Under the pieces are notes generated by a model. That model made no database searches. It was given only the letters and a program-made list of their open reading frames with translations, and was not told where the DNA came from. DNA of 64,000 bases from Xestospongia bergquistia (lineage: Eukaryota; Porifera; Demospongiae; Haplosclerida; Petrosiidae): NCBI GenBank assembly GCA_963965975.1, contig OZ014411.1, positions 684,501 to 748,500 of the forward strand, in the 5' to 3' direction. Position numbers and translations under genes: made by a program. This document shows, piece after piece, positions 11,257 to 24,938 of the stretch (positions are counted from its first letter, which is position 1; the number at the start of each line of letters is the position of its first letter).

Positions 11257-12450
11257 TATATATATACTTTAAAATGATGAGTGTAAATGAATGACAGTGA
11301 ATTTAATTGTATGTTATTAACAATAAAGTACACTTTTTTACATTTATTGGAAGTAGTTGTCTTCTTTGGAAGAGTATAGAGGAATGCCAAGTTTATAAAT
11401 GAGTATTTAAAATAAATGATGGTATATGTGAGAGTGAATAGGACAATGAAACAAACACATCCTATGATGTAGGCACTAGCATAGTTTACTATATGTCAGA
11501 CAATATGGTGCCATGAGCTCAACTCTTATGAAATGAACTTCTTTTAGATTCATACTGTGATATACACTGTTGATGCTAATAACCACAAATGAATAAATAC
11601 TATTGAAAACACTGAAAGAGAATTTGTGTTTTTTTAACTTGAATTTTTTTCTTCCTTGGTGATAGTCTTGCATCAGTCTCAAAAGAAATAATCATTATTT
11701 GTGTTATAGGTTATTTCTTCTTCATTATGATACTCTTACAATATGGCTTTTTTACTTCACTCTTGAGTACCAGCCTTTGAGGTGATTGTTTATTCATGAC
11801 CTAATGATTGATACAGTTTCCTCTCTTGTCCTTTTTGTCATCTGAGATATCATCTTGGTCTTTCTTGGTAGTAGCTAGAATGCTTTAGGTTCTTGACATG
11901 GTACCATGAGATAACTCCTTCTAAGTCAATTTTTTTCTTTCCACTTGATCAGCTGTAGGTGTTAATAATAATAAATTCAATTTTTTAATAAGTTATCATT
12001 AGTAAGTATTAATTATTAATATGAAGTGTAATATACCATATTAAAGTCCAGTTTGATGCTCTACCACTTCCGGATATTCATTGATAATGCAGTTGCCAGT
12101 GTTAAAATCCTGAAAGAGTATTTGCATTCCTTGTTATTTCTCTTGAAACTTTCTTCACCTTAGAAGCTGTTGAACACTTTGTGCAAAGGAGTTAGCATAT
12201 TTACCAACCACTGTAGGAAGAAAATCTTCTTACTTAGTATGGTTCTCTTCTAAAAATGAAGAGATATCACGAATATCAACTATAAACCACCTTAAAAAGG
12301 AATCTGCTTTCTTAAAATCATATGACCTTTGGTGTTTAAAAAACTCAGAGCATTTTGACTTTGCATTAAAACAAAGTATATGTTCATTTAAATTCTTATT
12401 ACATGTACACAGTCTAAATAATCATAACAGTTTTCTCTCTATATACATAG
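11257..12450 (+). other. Intron segment copied from 6130-6900 and 8720-9110
   Basis: No exon. From 11257 to about 12320 it parallels 6131-7050, with an extra block of about 235 bp near 11666-11902. At about 12328 it switches to the sequence that follows exon 7 (near 8729) and precedes exon 8. The switch marks a recombination join between two introns. Confidence 0.6.
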
Positions 12451-12549
12451 GATGGTGAGACCCCTCTCTATGCTGCATCAAGAAATGGCCACCATGAAAT
12501 TGTGAAAGTGTTACTACAAGCTAATGCTAGTATTGATGTAGTAAACAAG
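12451..12549 (+). CDS. Ankyrin exon 9 (class 6)
   Basis: Reads DGETPLYAASRNGHHEIVKV then LLQANASIDVVNK, bounded by atacatag and gtaggt. It is the younger copy of exon 8, sharing its unusual gtaggt donor. Confidence 0.9.
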
Positions 12550-14434
12550 GTAGGTTTTCTTATTAAAGGTAATATATATTTCCAATGTAAGTATTATTAA
12601 AGACTATAGCTAAATCCAATCTTGCAAACAACGTAAGTTGTGTCATATATGATCATACTGATCCTTTGATTAAGATAAAATTATATTTCTTCAAATAAAC
12701 TCTGTGGTGTTCATTAACCTTCATGAGCTGTTGTTAAAACAGGAAAAAATTATTGAATATATATAGAATGTATTGATTTACTGAGTCTTACCTTACAAAA
12801 AAATAAGAAAAATTTTGTTTTTTCCATTTTTGGTCTCTCAGACTCATTTTTTAACTATACTGCAACTTGTCTTTTTCTTACTAAAATGGTGATAGTGTTT
12901 ACAAATGACATAGGCATATTTGAATGTTGTGAATCAATTGCTTGAAGCAAAATCTTTCTCTCATAAGTTTGGTTCTTTTATGTTGCTATAGCTATATTAG
13001 ATAAATTATCTTCTTGAGTTCAAAGGTTTTTATACCTCCGAAGGGTAACATTACAGACCCACCACATTTATATCCTGATGGGAGCTTTAAGCATCACTTA
13101 GCAAAGATAGTTATTTAGTCAGGAGTTTATTAACTCATTTTTGGTTCCTGTGCTTAACTAAGAAAGGTAATTAAAGTAGTTGTTTAATAAACAAAATTTC
13201 ATAAGTTAGCATAAAGTCTCTTCTTTCAAGACACAAAGAACATGATTTGTTTAAGGTGACGAGTGTACTAGATGATAGTAAATATGTAATACATATAATT
13301 ATAAGTCATTAAGTATAAACCACACCGCTTGTTGTATTTATTGTAAGAACTAATCTTCAAAAGAGTATAGAGAACATCAAGGTTTTAAGTTAGCATTTTA
13401 AATAGACTATAGGACATATGACTTCAATGAAACAAACTATATCCCGTCTACTAGAGTTTTCTACTATTGATCACACTATAGTGACTAACTGCCAGGAGCA
13501 ACATTGTTGCAACACACTACAGTATTTCACTGTAGTTCAACAATACTTTAATAACAGTTATTGATACTTTTAAAATCAGGCTATATTATATGTCATCTAT
13601 CTCTGACAAATCTGCCTGAAACATTGAAGATGATTCAATTCAGTTTTAAAAGACCTGTAGTCTCATGTACATACATGAATGTGGAGTTTATCTAATAATT
13701 TGTATAGTTTTTATAATATGTCTGTACTTAACTAGAAGCTGAGATAAAAACTATTCCCATGAGACTATCCAAATATACAGTAGACTCAATTTCACATTCT
13801 ATGTCTACTATTCAGATAAACATTGCTATCTGCTTTGATTTAAAATAATTATTACGTCAAAAAATTTGAGAAACTAAGCAAGTATGAATGAATATGTACA
13901 GATAAATTCATACAATATTTTCTTCATAAACACCTAGATCCTTTAATCTATGTGGTTCATAACTGAGAATTATGCTAAATATTTTCATTGCTTAAACATA
14001 GCAATGAAGAATGTACTTTAGTCAGCTACTTGTTTGGCGTTTTCCATGGATTTTTATATGCATAATTATTCTTGACAGTCTAGTCTCTTTTTTTGTAGCA
14101 TTTTATTTCTACATCATTGATTTTTTAAAGTTATTTGGATTGCTTATACATCGAGTTTGTCTCTAAAAAATTAAATTATTATAAATGTTCGATATGGGGT
14201 CTGAATTGTACTACTATCTCTTAGTATAGAAAGAGATCAGTCAAATTACTATGTACTGTTAGAGTAAGAAGCAATAAAGTAGTGTATTATTGTAAATTAG
14301 TACACACCATACACCTTTATTACATCTATCACATTGCATGCAAAAGTTCACCTAACAGAAGTTCTCTAGTATCACTTAGTAATTTTTTGCTACATACTTT
14401 GTGCTAGTATGTAATAATATTATATATTATTTAG
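12550..14434 (+). other. Intron, 1.9 kb
   Basis: 12550-13205 copies 9213-9829 closely but lacks the PLE insertion. The copies part near 13206, just short of the PLE target. From 13230 the sequence is AT-rich without an exon; 14390-14434 has the standard class 3 acceptor context. Confidence 0.6.
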
Positions 14435-14533
14435 GATGGTGAGAGCCCATTATACATAGCATGTTACTATGGTCATGATGAAGTTGTACAAGTATTATTA
14501 GACCATGGTGTTCAAGTAGATGTTCCAGACAAG
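14435..14533 (+). CDS. Ankyrin exon 10 (class 3)
   Basis: Reads DGESPLYIACYYGHDEVVQV then LLDHGVQVDVPDK. Residue 12 is Y where most sisters have N or R, and S4 replaces the canonical threonine of TPL. Donor gtcatt. Confidence 0.88.
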
Positions 14534-14797
14534 GTCATTGACATATCATGTATTCATGTTAAGTTATGACATACACATGTACTAAATATTATTGACTTTA
14601 TACAATAGAAGTTACATCGGCCACTTAGGAAATTGACAATACATTATCATTGCTCAGCTATATATTGTTGCAACCATGGTGTACCAATAAACCTTTTAAA
14701 TACATTTTTATAATTACTATGAGTTTAATATTAATTTTATGATATTGTTAACATTAAATTGTGTCTGAATTAACAGAATGTATTTCTTAATATTTAG

Positions 14798-14899
14798 TAT
14801 GGTAGAACACCATTACATGTTGCCTACTTGGGAGAGAAAGATAACATTGTCAAGCTATTAACAGAATCAAGAGACAGTAATTTGGAGGCAGTGAAAATT
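14798..14899 (+). CDS. Ankyrin exon 11 (class 1)
   Basis: 34 residues beginning YGRTPLHVAYLGEKDNIVKL and ending SNLEAVKI. Preceded by a class 3 exon only 264 bp upstream, as exon 56 also is. Acceptor tatttag, donor gtaagt. Confidence 0.87.
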
Positions 14900-15165
14900 G
14901 TAAGTAAATATTATATTCAATCAGAAAAGAAATGTGGAGTAAACTAACTTAATAGGTAAGAGACAAAGCTAACAATATCAACATAAGTCAATCATAGTAA
15001 TAATAAATCCTCTATTAGTAATGATAACACTATTGTTTAGGTATACATCATAATTCATTAATTAGGTGCGTACATGATGTAATATTATACTCAGTGAATT
15101 ATAATTGTGTCATTACTGTGTTATGTTAAGTGGACATAAATCATGTACTGTGATATTTTTTACAG

Positions 15166-15258
15166 GATGCTTTTTTACTCAAATCTGCAAAAGAAGATGA
15201 TTTGGAAGGTATTAGAAAATCAATCACCAAACAAGCCAATGTTAACATTGCTAATAAG
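15166..15258 (+). CDS. Ankyrin exon 12 (class 2)
   Basis: Begins DAFLLKSAKEDDLEGIRKSI and ends ANVNIANK. Acceptor tttacag, donor gtatac; all four class 2 exons share gtata donors. F3 replaces the usual L of DTLLLKS. Confidence 0.84.
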
Positions 15259-16746
15259 GTATACACTATGATTGATGTACCAATAATTCACTGTAAAGTG
15301 TGGTAACATTCATAAATTATATTGACATATTATAATTTAAAGAGTATATTCTAAGAAATGAAATAAGACAAGTTTAATCCTTCATCTGCATAAGGCTCCA
15401 TACAGAACCCACTCAAGATAAATGTAAATGCGGAAGGCTCTTTTAGGCCCCAAGAAATAATTGTAAATACTGTACTTTGGTTTTTATGGAATACCAGTTC
15501 CAAGTCTGCAGTTTCCCACTACAAATGATCCAAAAGTATTGCTGTAGATGATGGAGGATATAGGTAGCAGCTACAATGATGATTTGATAGTTATGTGGAC
15601 AATGACAAATACGATGATATTTTCTTCATAAAAATAAAAACAATACTATTATTAATAATATTACTACACCTACCATTGCTACTACTTCTACTGCTAATCT
15701 ACCTTAACTTCAGCTACTACTTCTGTTGCTTTTATCATTTGCTACTGCTGCTGTTCCATCATTGACTGCTACTAGTATTCCCATATTTGAGAAAAACCAT
15801 CAACTTTTCTGCAGATGACCTGTCAATTATGTCAATCAACAATTGATAGACGTACTTAATAGTGAAACATTACTTGAAAACAAACCTCTGTAGTTAGCAG
15901 TATCTTCAATCTTATCATGATTTACTTCAGCATATCTTTTTGCTGGATCTGATGATATGCTAAATGTAAATTCACCCCTAGACAACTCTATAACTTTCTA
16001 GCAAAGGTAATCAACATGGATGTTGTTAGCTTACCATCTATTACAAAATTTTGGCATTTCTTAATCACAAATCAATATGTTGAGATAGGTTTCTTCTTTT
16101 TCTAAAATATCTTCATTTCTAAGACAGTCAGAACTACATCTTCTATCGGCAATCCAGATGTGATTGTTTTTTTTAATTTGTTCAGTTACAATTCAACTGA
16201 TTAATTTAAACTTTATACTTTCAAATGGAACTATAGTATTGTTGACAATATCATCATTTATTAGGGTGGCTCTCTTTATTACATTACCAAAGTGATGTAG
16301 TCTTGTCACCAGACTTCAATTTCCCAGGAAAAAAGACAGTCTGATATATTTTTTTCAATTGCTTGGTTCTGTTGTCGTCATATTATAGGAACAGTAAAAA
16401 AAGTGCTATAGATGACTATAGTTTCAATAAGATTACATCTAATACATTTGACTTTTAGATGGATGTATGAAGTGTTAATATGCCATAACAAACGTTTTGT
16501 TTCTTTAACAAAGTCTTTTTATAGTAATATAAATAGTACATATTTTGGACATTATTTGTTACAAATTGACATACTTATATTATACATATATTTGTTACAA
16601 CCTGTACATGTATACTTGCATGTATACCAGTTTTCCTTGCATCTATACCAGTTAATTTCATATAGAAGTAATATATACATGATTTTTCTCACAATTTAAC
16701 TGGATGTTCCTCACATGACACATATCTCTGTATATAATATATATAG
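15259..16746 (+). other. Intron with trinucleotide-like low-complexity tract
   Basis: 15655-15775 is an imperfect run of CTACTACTTCTGCT-like triplets. It is not open for coding over its length and has no domain. 16540-16746 is the conserved module seen ahead of class 6 exons. Nothing else recognisable. Confidence 0.55.
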
Positions 16747-16845
16747 GAAGGTGAGACTCCTCTCTATGTTGCATCAGAGAGAGGTAACATTGAAATTGTG
16801 GAAGTATTACTAAAAGCAAATGCTAGCACTGATATAGCAAGCAAA
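16747..16845 (+). CDS. Ankyrin exon 13 (class 6)
   Basis: Reads EGETPLYVASERGNIEIVEV then LLKANASTDIASK. The ERGNIE turn is shared in part with exon 53 (ETGNIG), which also sits behind an AT-repeat acceptor. Donor gtaagt. Confidence 0.89.
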
Positions 16846-17499
16846 GTAAGTTTCTATCTAAGGTAATTATGATGTTTCCATGATTACATGTATTGATGTT
16901 TATTATATTCAGAGGATTTTAACCTGGCTTTTAAACAAAATATGTGTTCTTTTAACGTAGTTTTAGTTTACAACTGTAAAAATTGATTTGTTGATTTTAT
17001 TCAAGTTATATTGTTGATAGGATCTCACAATAATAAAAAAATGATAACAATGTTACATTAATTATATCTTGTAGCAACAATGTCAGATTTCACAATATGA
17101 GATGAATTATTTTTACAGAGTTCTATAGTTGTTAATTGTATTAAGTTAACCTGAAAGTGCTTCTACAACTTAATGTAGATACCTCTTGAAAGATATTCTC
17201 CTACCAATTCATGGTTTAGAGGTGCAGTTTGTTATTAATCAAACTTTATTATATATTAGAAAGACATAAGATATGAAGATGTCACATTTATTACAGTAAT
17301 AGTTGTAGTGTGTGTTAATTGTACTGTGTGTACATGTACATTTCCATGTATACCAGTTTGCCCTTGACATGAAACACACAACACAGTACAATATCTTTCT
17401 TTTGCATAAATTTAATTTAAATGTAACATATACATGGTTATACTAATTATTTAATTTGATGTTCCAAAGATGACATTTATCTGTGTATATATATTATAG

Positions 17500-17598
17500 T
17501 ATGGTGAAACTCCTCTCTTTGTTGCATCAAAGAAACACAACAGTGAAATTGTGGAAGAATTACTAAAGGCTAATGCTAGAAATGATATAGCAAACAAT
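17500..17598 (+). CDS. Ankyrin exon 14 (class 6)
   Basis: Reads YGETPLFVASKKHNSEIVEE then LLKANARNDIANN. The conserved turn glycine at position 13 is replaced by H, and E20 replaces the hydrophobic V of the second helix. Both changes suggest weaker folding constraint. Acceptor attatag, donor gtaagt. Confidence 0.85.
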
Positions 17599-17805
17599 GT
17601 AAGTTGTTTTTTGTAAGGTAATTATTGCATTTCTTCAATTTAATATCTTGATGTTCATTAGAATTCTGAGTATTTTCCTTAGCATAAAACAAGACAGGTG
17701 TTTAATTGATATAGTTAATCAATTTGATAATTGATCACTTGATTTAATATACATTTATGTTGTCTTGCAAGTGAATGTAAGGTAATGATAAGTGGAAAGT
17801 AAATG

Positions 17806-17859
17806 AAAGTTGTACAAGTATTTGTAAAGACTAATACTAGGACTGATCTAGCAACCAAA
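17806..17859 (+). pseudogene. Relic 3' half of a class 6 exon
   Basis: The frame reads KVVQVFVKTNTRTDLATK, the second half of an ankyrin repeat. There is no acceptor or TPLY half in front. The donor position reads ggaagc instead of gtaagt. It lies 207 bp after exon 14 and is a decayed duplicate. Confidence 0.7.
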
Positions 17860-20665
17860 GGAAGCTGTCTCTAATACAATTTTCTGGTCCTTTGACTAAG
17901 ATAAATATTGTATTTCCTCAATTACTGTTAAGTCACTAATTTACATGTAAAGCAAAGCATCTTTAACCAGGTATTAAACCAGGTATGTATTCATTTTTTA
18001 TTATCGAAATCTATTTATTAACAATTACCTAATCACAAACAGAAATGTTAAGTGTTTGTTTGATTACATTTTAGCCTTTGCAGGTTACACTTTTTCAAAG
18101 TTTTAACATCTTGTTATAAAACTTTTGCAATTGAAAAGGTCTTTACTAATTACTGAAACTTTTGAAGCATGATTGGTACAGAATAGCAAGTGCCAATTGA
18201 TTCAAACAGTCTTTCTTTGATTAGCATGACTTTTCTTAAGTTGCTGTACCTATGACAGATGAACTATTAGCTTAAGTTTCCAAATTATTAATTGCACTAC
18301 AGGTTGATATATAGAGTGACATGACTTTAGGGCATAAAAAATGTTTACTTTCAAGTATTTAAATAACACTAGCATTTATTTAAAATAGTTGAGGAATCAC
18401 AGTAGGTTAATAAATACAAATATGTAGTCATTCTCTTATACAAACAAATGTTAACATATAATCAACAACATAGAGAATGTGATATGGCAATAGATGTTGA
18501 ATTTATGCAATATATACTTGTATCATATTTAAGATACTATATAGATGATATGTACAGTGCAATAAATCCTATTGATGTTTCATACATTTCTTATCGTTGT
18601 TGATCATTTTTTTATCACACCAGAACAAAAACATTGCAATTTACACAAATTAACAAACTAACATACTTAACTTTGTTAAAATAATTATACTCATGAAGAT
18701 CTATAAAAATCATTAACTGAAAACCAAATGCTATCTGGCTCGAATTGATAGACTGTATAGTATTCTATTAAAGTTTTTTGTTGTCTATTTTGTTGTTACT
18801 TTTAAATTAGTGCTTTTAGGAATTTTGTATATTCTCAACTTTAAATGTAGTAGCAAAATGATTGCAGATAAACAATGCCTTTTTTAGCAATGGCTTATAT
18901 TGATTTGTTCATATTCTTGGTCAACTTTTTAATGTAGCTGCTGAATGTGCGTGCCTACTTGAACTATATTCAATATATAATCATATCATCATTGGAAGTT
19001 TAGCCATAAGCCTTGTTGATTATAAATCTGATATAGTTCATATTATCATGTATGCATTATATGACTTATACTTTTGTCATATAATTAATAGTCATTAGCT
19101 AATACTAACACATGTTTTCACTACATTCAGCAAAAACGTGTAAAATAGTACAAGAAATCTTTATAGGAAAGCACTAAAATTAATAATGAAGCAACAGCAA
19201 AACAAGACTAGTCTTTCTACTAGAATTCTCACTTATGCTAAGTAAGCATCTATAGAGAATGTTTTAATTGTCAAGTATAGCGCAGGAATTTCAGTATACC
19301 AATTATATATTGCATGTGTCACATAACATTGACATGAAGAAGGTTTATTACAGGCATGTCAATGAATTTGCAATTTGTAATGAAGAAGAAAATTAAGAAA
19401 TGTAATTGTATGCAGCTTGCAATCAATGATGATTTTGGGCTGTAGAAAGCTTAAAGACAACTAGAACCAGGATAATAGGCAGTTTGCCCTTATTAGTTCA
19501 AATTGACTATTTTTTTCAGTCAAGAGACATATTTGAAGAAAATTCTGAAAAAAGTTGGTGTTTCCTGTTGCAACACTATCATAGCAGACGATAACTCAAG
19601 GATTGTTGACAATATTGTACCTTGCAACATACTGATTTAGTGATTGTTTTCCTCTGTATCAATATTTGTAGCAGTTTCCTCCCCCTAGCGAAATATCTGG
19701 TACAAACAATACAATCAGATTTGTAAAGTGAGCTTTGAGGCCACACCCAACATTGGTATGCCATTTTTCATTCTCAAAATTACACTAAAGTGCTGTCAAA
19801 CTCATATTTTACATAGTATTGTTGCTTCCATTGAATTTTTTCTTCAATAGGCTTGATTTTTAGTGGCTATATTTTATGACAGGTATGTTACATAAGCTGT
19901 CATCTTAGTTACAAGATTTTTAATGTTTCTGAAGGGTCACGATGTTACACCTACTTTCGATAAATGGTTTAAGCCACACTATATCCCTGCATTTTTTCTT
20001 TGATTGACTCAGGAGAAGCACTCATATATATCACATTTAATCTACTAGATTTTTATTAAAATTGTACATTTAATCAAGAGATGATTGTGTTGAGATATTA
20101 GCAAATATGATAGATAATATATATTTATTGTGCATCTAATTCTAAACAACAGAAATCATCAAGTTCGAGAGATCTTGATTAGATTTTAATGTATCCTGTT
20201 TAAAGTCTAACTTTGCATCATAAGGTCTTCAAGTATTTTATGAATACACCAGAATGTACCTATTGCTGTTTACTGAATTTAAATGGTTGATTACCTAATA
20301 ACATTAGTAACTGTTTTTAATTATGTTGCAGTAATGCTTTTGCCAACTACAAGGTTCAGTGATATTGTATTTCATATAATAACTGGTCGTAATTTACATA
20401 TACTACAATAATTTGATGATATAATTGTATTTTGAAACACAATAAATTTATACTTATATGTACAGTAACACTACTACTTAATGGTTAAAATTAAAATTAT
20501 AGAGGAGTCGTTGACTATTTACCACAGTTAAAAATAATTTATATTAACTAGACATAACCATGATGATTTAACTATACAGACGATGAAAGTTTTCTAGTAT
20601 CACCTAATAATACTTTGCAATACAGTTCATCCTAGTATATAACAATGATATTTTATGTTGTTTAG
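17860..20665 (+). other. Intron, 2.8 kb, no exon
   Basis: AT-rich. Pieces around 18090-18260 resemble 32470-32610, and 19560-20000 resembles 33300-33690 in the intron after exon 28. No repeat element or coding domain recognised. Confidence 0.55.
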
Positions 20666-20764
20666 GATGGGAAGACTCCATTGGACATAGCATGTTACCA
20701 TCAATATTATCAAGTAGTACAAATATTTCACTGCTATGGTATTGAAGTGGATGTTCCAGATCAG
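20666..20764 (+). CDS. Ankyrin exon 15 (class 4)
   Basis: Reads DGKTPLDIACYHQYYQVVQI then FHCYGIEVDVPDQ. Position 13 is Q instead of the turn glycine, a feature of class 4 as a whole. Acceptor gtttag, donor gtcagt. Confidence 0.87.
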
Positions 20765-21746
20765 GTCAGTGACATATCATATATTCATGTCAATTACATA
20801 CATATTAACATGTACATTTAGTGATAATATTAATGCTTATACAAGAAATTAATAAAGCTACTATGGTAATCAATATTGCATGTAAATACATTTGATTGGG
20901 AGAATTGTTACTACTTCTATTTAAAGTTAATGTACAGATATAACTTTCAGAAATTGTGTATATACTAAAGAATTTTATGTTCACTTTCTAAAGTGCACAG
21001 AAATGTACTAACAAATTGTTGACAATTTCGAGATTTTTGTTAATTATATCAAACTATACATTAAAAATTGAACAGAAAATTGTAACATTTGAAAGTGCAT
21101 GAGATAATATTTTTTTCTTGGGTTAATAATGAAACTGATATGTTCAGTATATTTAGGTATAGGAATTCTTTTTTCTCAACTTCCTAAGTTATTAACAGAC
21201 AAGCTAAGCCTAGTATTTGGAGATAATATTAAAAAAGACTTGTGAAGCTAAAAGGCCTAACAAGGTTATAAGGAATCATAAACTTTGATTCACACTAACT
21301 AACACAACAATGAAAACATTATCAGAAATACAGCCTTGTTCGTAACTTTTCAGAAAGATGAAACTTGTCATTTTATTATTCACTTCAGCACCAGTCACTT
21401 CTGTAAATTGTACTTGTACACATTGTACATGATGAAATGCAACAAAGTTTTTATGGATATATCTACTAGTAATACTATGTACATATAGGTAGATAGATAT
21501 GGAATCATCCTACAACAGATCTGATGTCTTGCATTATCATTATGGAAGTGTCTTCAATGCCATGATGTCTATTAAAACTAAAAAATAAATATTCTTATTT
21601 TTACATGCACACACGCACACACATGTAGAATCATACAAAGAAGTCACAAAGTTAATATCCTTACAATATCTATTTGAAAAAGTGTGATGTTACTTTGATA
21701 ATATATTTATTATTGTAATGTATCATATATTCTCAATTGTATACAG
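20765..21746 (+). other. Class 4-class 5 intron, 982 bp
   Basis: Same kind of intron as 2625-3567, 28987-29796, 47788-48664 and 54519-55498. No exon. It ends in the conserved acceptor run attgtatacag. Confidence 0.65.
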
Positions 21747-21845
21747 TATGGTAACACACCTGTACACAGAGCATGTTTTAAAGGTGATCTGAACATTGTT
21801 GATCTTCTAATAAAAGCTGGAGCTAATATTGATATTGTTAATGAT
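21747..21845 (+). CDS. Ankyrin exon 16 (class 5)
   Basis: Reads YGNTPVHRACFKGDLNIVDL then LIKAGANIDIVND. The most canonical member of class 5: it has TPVH and a NIVDLLIKAGA second helix that matches general ankyrin consensus. Donor gtaagt. Confidence 0.9.
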
Positions 21846-23282
21846 GTAAGTTTCTGATATAATAATGTATATCATCGTATTTATTTCTCCAGAAAGAAAA
21901 AATAACAAAATACTTAATATTTTATATCAATAATTCTCACAATTATAACTCACAACAGCCAGTACTGATAATTCAGACCTCACAATGATAGCAACCATAT
22001 CACATTGTAGCAGTGAACCAGAAAGTCTGAAGATGAGCAAACATAATAATAAAAGCCTAGCCTCATTGCCTAACCTAGAAGAATTGTGACTTGTAAATTT
22101 GAAATTAGATGATCAAAATATTTGAGCAAAACAGTCTAAAGCTTCCATTTCCAATGTAATCTTATAACAGCTTGAAGCCATTATATAATGTGTGTCATTT
22201 GTTCAAAAAAATACTTTCTGTCTATATTTCCTAATTTTAGTGTGCAATAACAAATTAACTTTTTTTTGATGTGGTACTATATAACTTATCAATTATTAAT
22301 TACTAGATCAATTTACTACTACCTATAAAGAAAATATTATTATAAACAATGAATGTGTATTAATATGTATAGATTAGTGATTGACAAGTTTTAACTTAAC
22401 ATGACATGTACTTGTCGACAGTACATGTACAAAGCAAGTACTTGCAAAAGACAATGATTGCAGACTTTTTACTATGTAAAAGAGAGCTATGCAGTAGAGA
22501 TGGTCTTTTTTACGTTTTTTACTGTATAAATGTAAATTTGCAGTGATTAGTCTCGTTGTTAGTAGGATTTAACACATCTGCTTAATAAAAACACATTTTT
22601 GGAATACACACCTTTCAAATTCAGAGAGCTAAGATTTTCAATGGCATCATTAATAAATATCTTGTCTGTAACTTACTGTCAGGGTATTTAGAAAAACTGA
22701 TGATTTTTTGAAGTAGCCAGCCTGTTCTTCACCTGAAGTACTTGGAACAACTCAGTCAGAGGAGAAGTTTACTTAAACTTATTGTGTCTCATTATATTAA
22801 GATTTGAACTTAATTCAACTGTCCTTGCCTCGGAAATTTTTTACAGAATATTCACATCTACATGTAGTAAATGTTTTGATCAATATCCACCTAAATATGA
22901 CTAGTACATTTACTTAATATCACATCTTAGTGTTTATTAATCTATTTTAGTTGGTATCAGAAGAAGAAAGGTGTAATTTAATGTAGGTATTGATTTATTT
23001 ACCTTTGTCTGACAAAAATACAAAATAATAGGTTTTGTTTCTTTATTCCTAATTAGCCTTTTAAGCATTACTTTATAGCAAATTATAACTTGTCATTTTA
23101 AATGTTTTACAACAGAGAAGTGTTTATTTGTAACAGATGTATTTAAAGTATGTAAAATTTCAAAGTATAACTTATCTTTTAAATATTATTACTGTTTAGA
23201 TGCAATGTATACAACATCATGCTCACTATTTAATTTGTTTGTATCTCACATGACATTTATCTCTCTCTATATATATATATAG
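21846..23282 (+). other. Class 5-class 6 intron, 1.4 kb
   Basis: No exon. 21950-22640 parallels 3720-4330 and 29990-30380. 23190-23282 is the class 6 upstream module ending in a short TA repeat. Confidence 0.6.
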
Positions 23283-23381
23283 AAAGGTGAGACCCCTCTC
23301 TATGTTGCATCCAAGAGTTGCCACAGTGAAATTGTGCAATTATTACTAAAGGCTAATGCTTGTACAGATATAGCAAACAAG
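23283..23381 (+). CDS. Ankyrin exon 17 (class 6)
   Basis: Reads KGETPLYVASKSCHSEIVQL then LLKANACTDIANK. C13 replaces the turn glycine. The donor is gtaatt, slightly weaker than the gtaagt of its sisters. Confidence 0.87.
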
Positions 23382-24839
23382 GTAATTTTTTCTCATTTAA
23401 AGTACTTATCATATTTCTATGATTCCATTCCTTGATGCTTATTAATCTCAGAACATTTTGACCTGACATTTAAAGAAAGCATGTGCTTATTCAACATAGT
23501 TAACAACTATGCCTTTCTAATAAACTTTCAGAGAGTGTAGATAGTCTTGTTTTATGTTCTTTTTACTGTATAAATATAATCTTGTTGTTGTTACAATTTA
23601 ACACATCTGCTTAATAAACACATTTTTGGAATACATACCTCTCAAATTCAGGGAACTAAGACTTTCCATGTCATCATTGATAATCTGTAACCTCACTTTC
23701 AGGATATGTGGCAAAACTAATAATTTTTTTAAGTAGCCAGCTTTGAAAAGTGATTCTGTTATTCACACTGACATGTAGTAAAATGTTTTGATCAATATCC
23801 ACTTAAAAATGACAATACATTTAGTTAATGTCAAGTCTTTGTGTTTATTAAGCTTTCAGAGCTGGTATAGTAGAAGACAGGTGTTTATTTAATGTAGGTA
23901 TTGTTTTATTTACCTTTATCTGAACAAAGATGCAAAATAATAGATGTTGTTTCTTCATCTCCATTTAGGGTCACTTTATAGCAAATTAAAAATTGTCATT
24001 TTAAATGTTTTACAATAGAGAAAGTGTTTACTTGTAACAGATGTATTTGAAACATGTGAGCCAGTTGCTTCAAGTGACATCATCTCTTATAAGCTTGTTT
24101 TTTGTTTGCCGCAGCTTTGCTAAGTTCTTTGAAAGGTTTGTAACTGGACCGAAGCATAACAATACTGTCAATACAAATAGCAAATGCTTTCATCAGTTGA
24201 GTTGTAATAAAGTATAACCTTTTGAATTGTCATGGATAAATGAGAAACTACAATTCAAGCTGGTGCTACAACACTACGATATAATCATGTTTAAAGAAAT
24301 TACATAAATTACTGTATTTAGTTAACAATAATTATCATTAATAATAATAAACACTACATTAAAATAGTTGGCACCCCTGAGTGGTTACCTCCCTCTGCTT
24401 GGATGTTAATTGAAATAGACTTGGAGCTCTTTTTTAAATGTTTATTTAATTATTCTTGTGACAATTTTGACAGACCTCACTAAGATAGAAAAAATGGGGT
24501 CCTTATAAAGTCACATACTGTCACAATAATATTAGATGTCCATATATGCAATGAAATATTGTTATTGAGTTGTGGGGTTGTTAATGGTATTAAGTTAAGC
24601 TCATAGTTCTACTATACCATTTATCTCACAGCACGTGGTACATCTGTCATGTAGTTACCTGGTAAAAGTAATTAAGCTACTTTCCAGTTGTCTCTAATAA
24701 AAATTTTAAGTTATTAAAAACACAGGAAGTTAGGCCTTTATCAACATACACGTTTATTGTCAATCCTTACTTGGCAAAGTAATGTTTTGATGTACAGTTT
24801 ATGCTACTATTTGTGATAATAATATTATATGTTGTTTAG
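23382..24839 (+). other. Intron, 1.46 kb
   Basis: 23520-24120 repeats much of 22500-23110 (the preceding intron), evidence of a duplication of about 1 kb. No exon seen. Confidence 0.6.
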
Positions 24840-24938
24840 GATGGCAAGACTCCATTGTACATAGCATGTTACAATGGTCGTGATAAATTAGTACAAGTAT
24901 TTCTAAACTATGGTGTTAAAGTGGATGTTCCAGACAAG
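24840..24938 (+). CDS. Ankyrin exon 18 (class 3)
   Basis: Reads DGKTPLYIACYNGRDKLVQV then FLNYGVKVDVPDK. R14 and the FLNYGVK second helix set it apart. The frame happens to stay open into the intron up to 25181, but the gtcagt donor matches all sisters, so the exon end is at 24938. Confidence 0.87.

Noticed and set aside
16412..16699. 95-codon open frame, Y/I/H-rich
   Set aside because: It is the class 6 upstream intron module read in one frame. The same peptide-like text (YLLQPVHVYLHVYQF) appears at 30629, 55927 and 56738 with different ends, showing duplicated intron rather than a gene.
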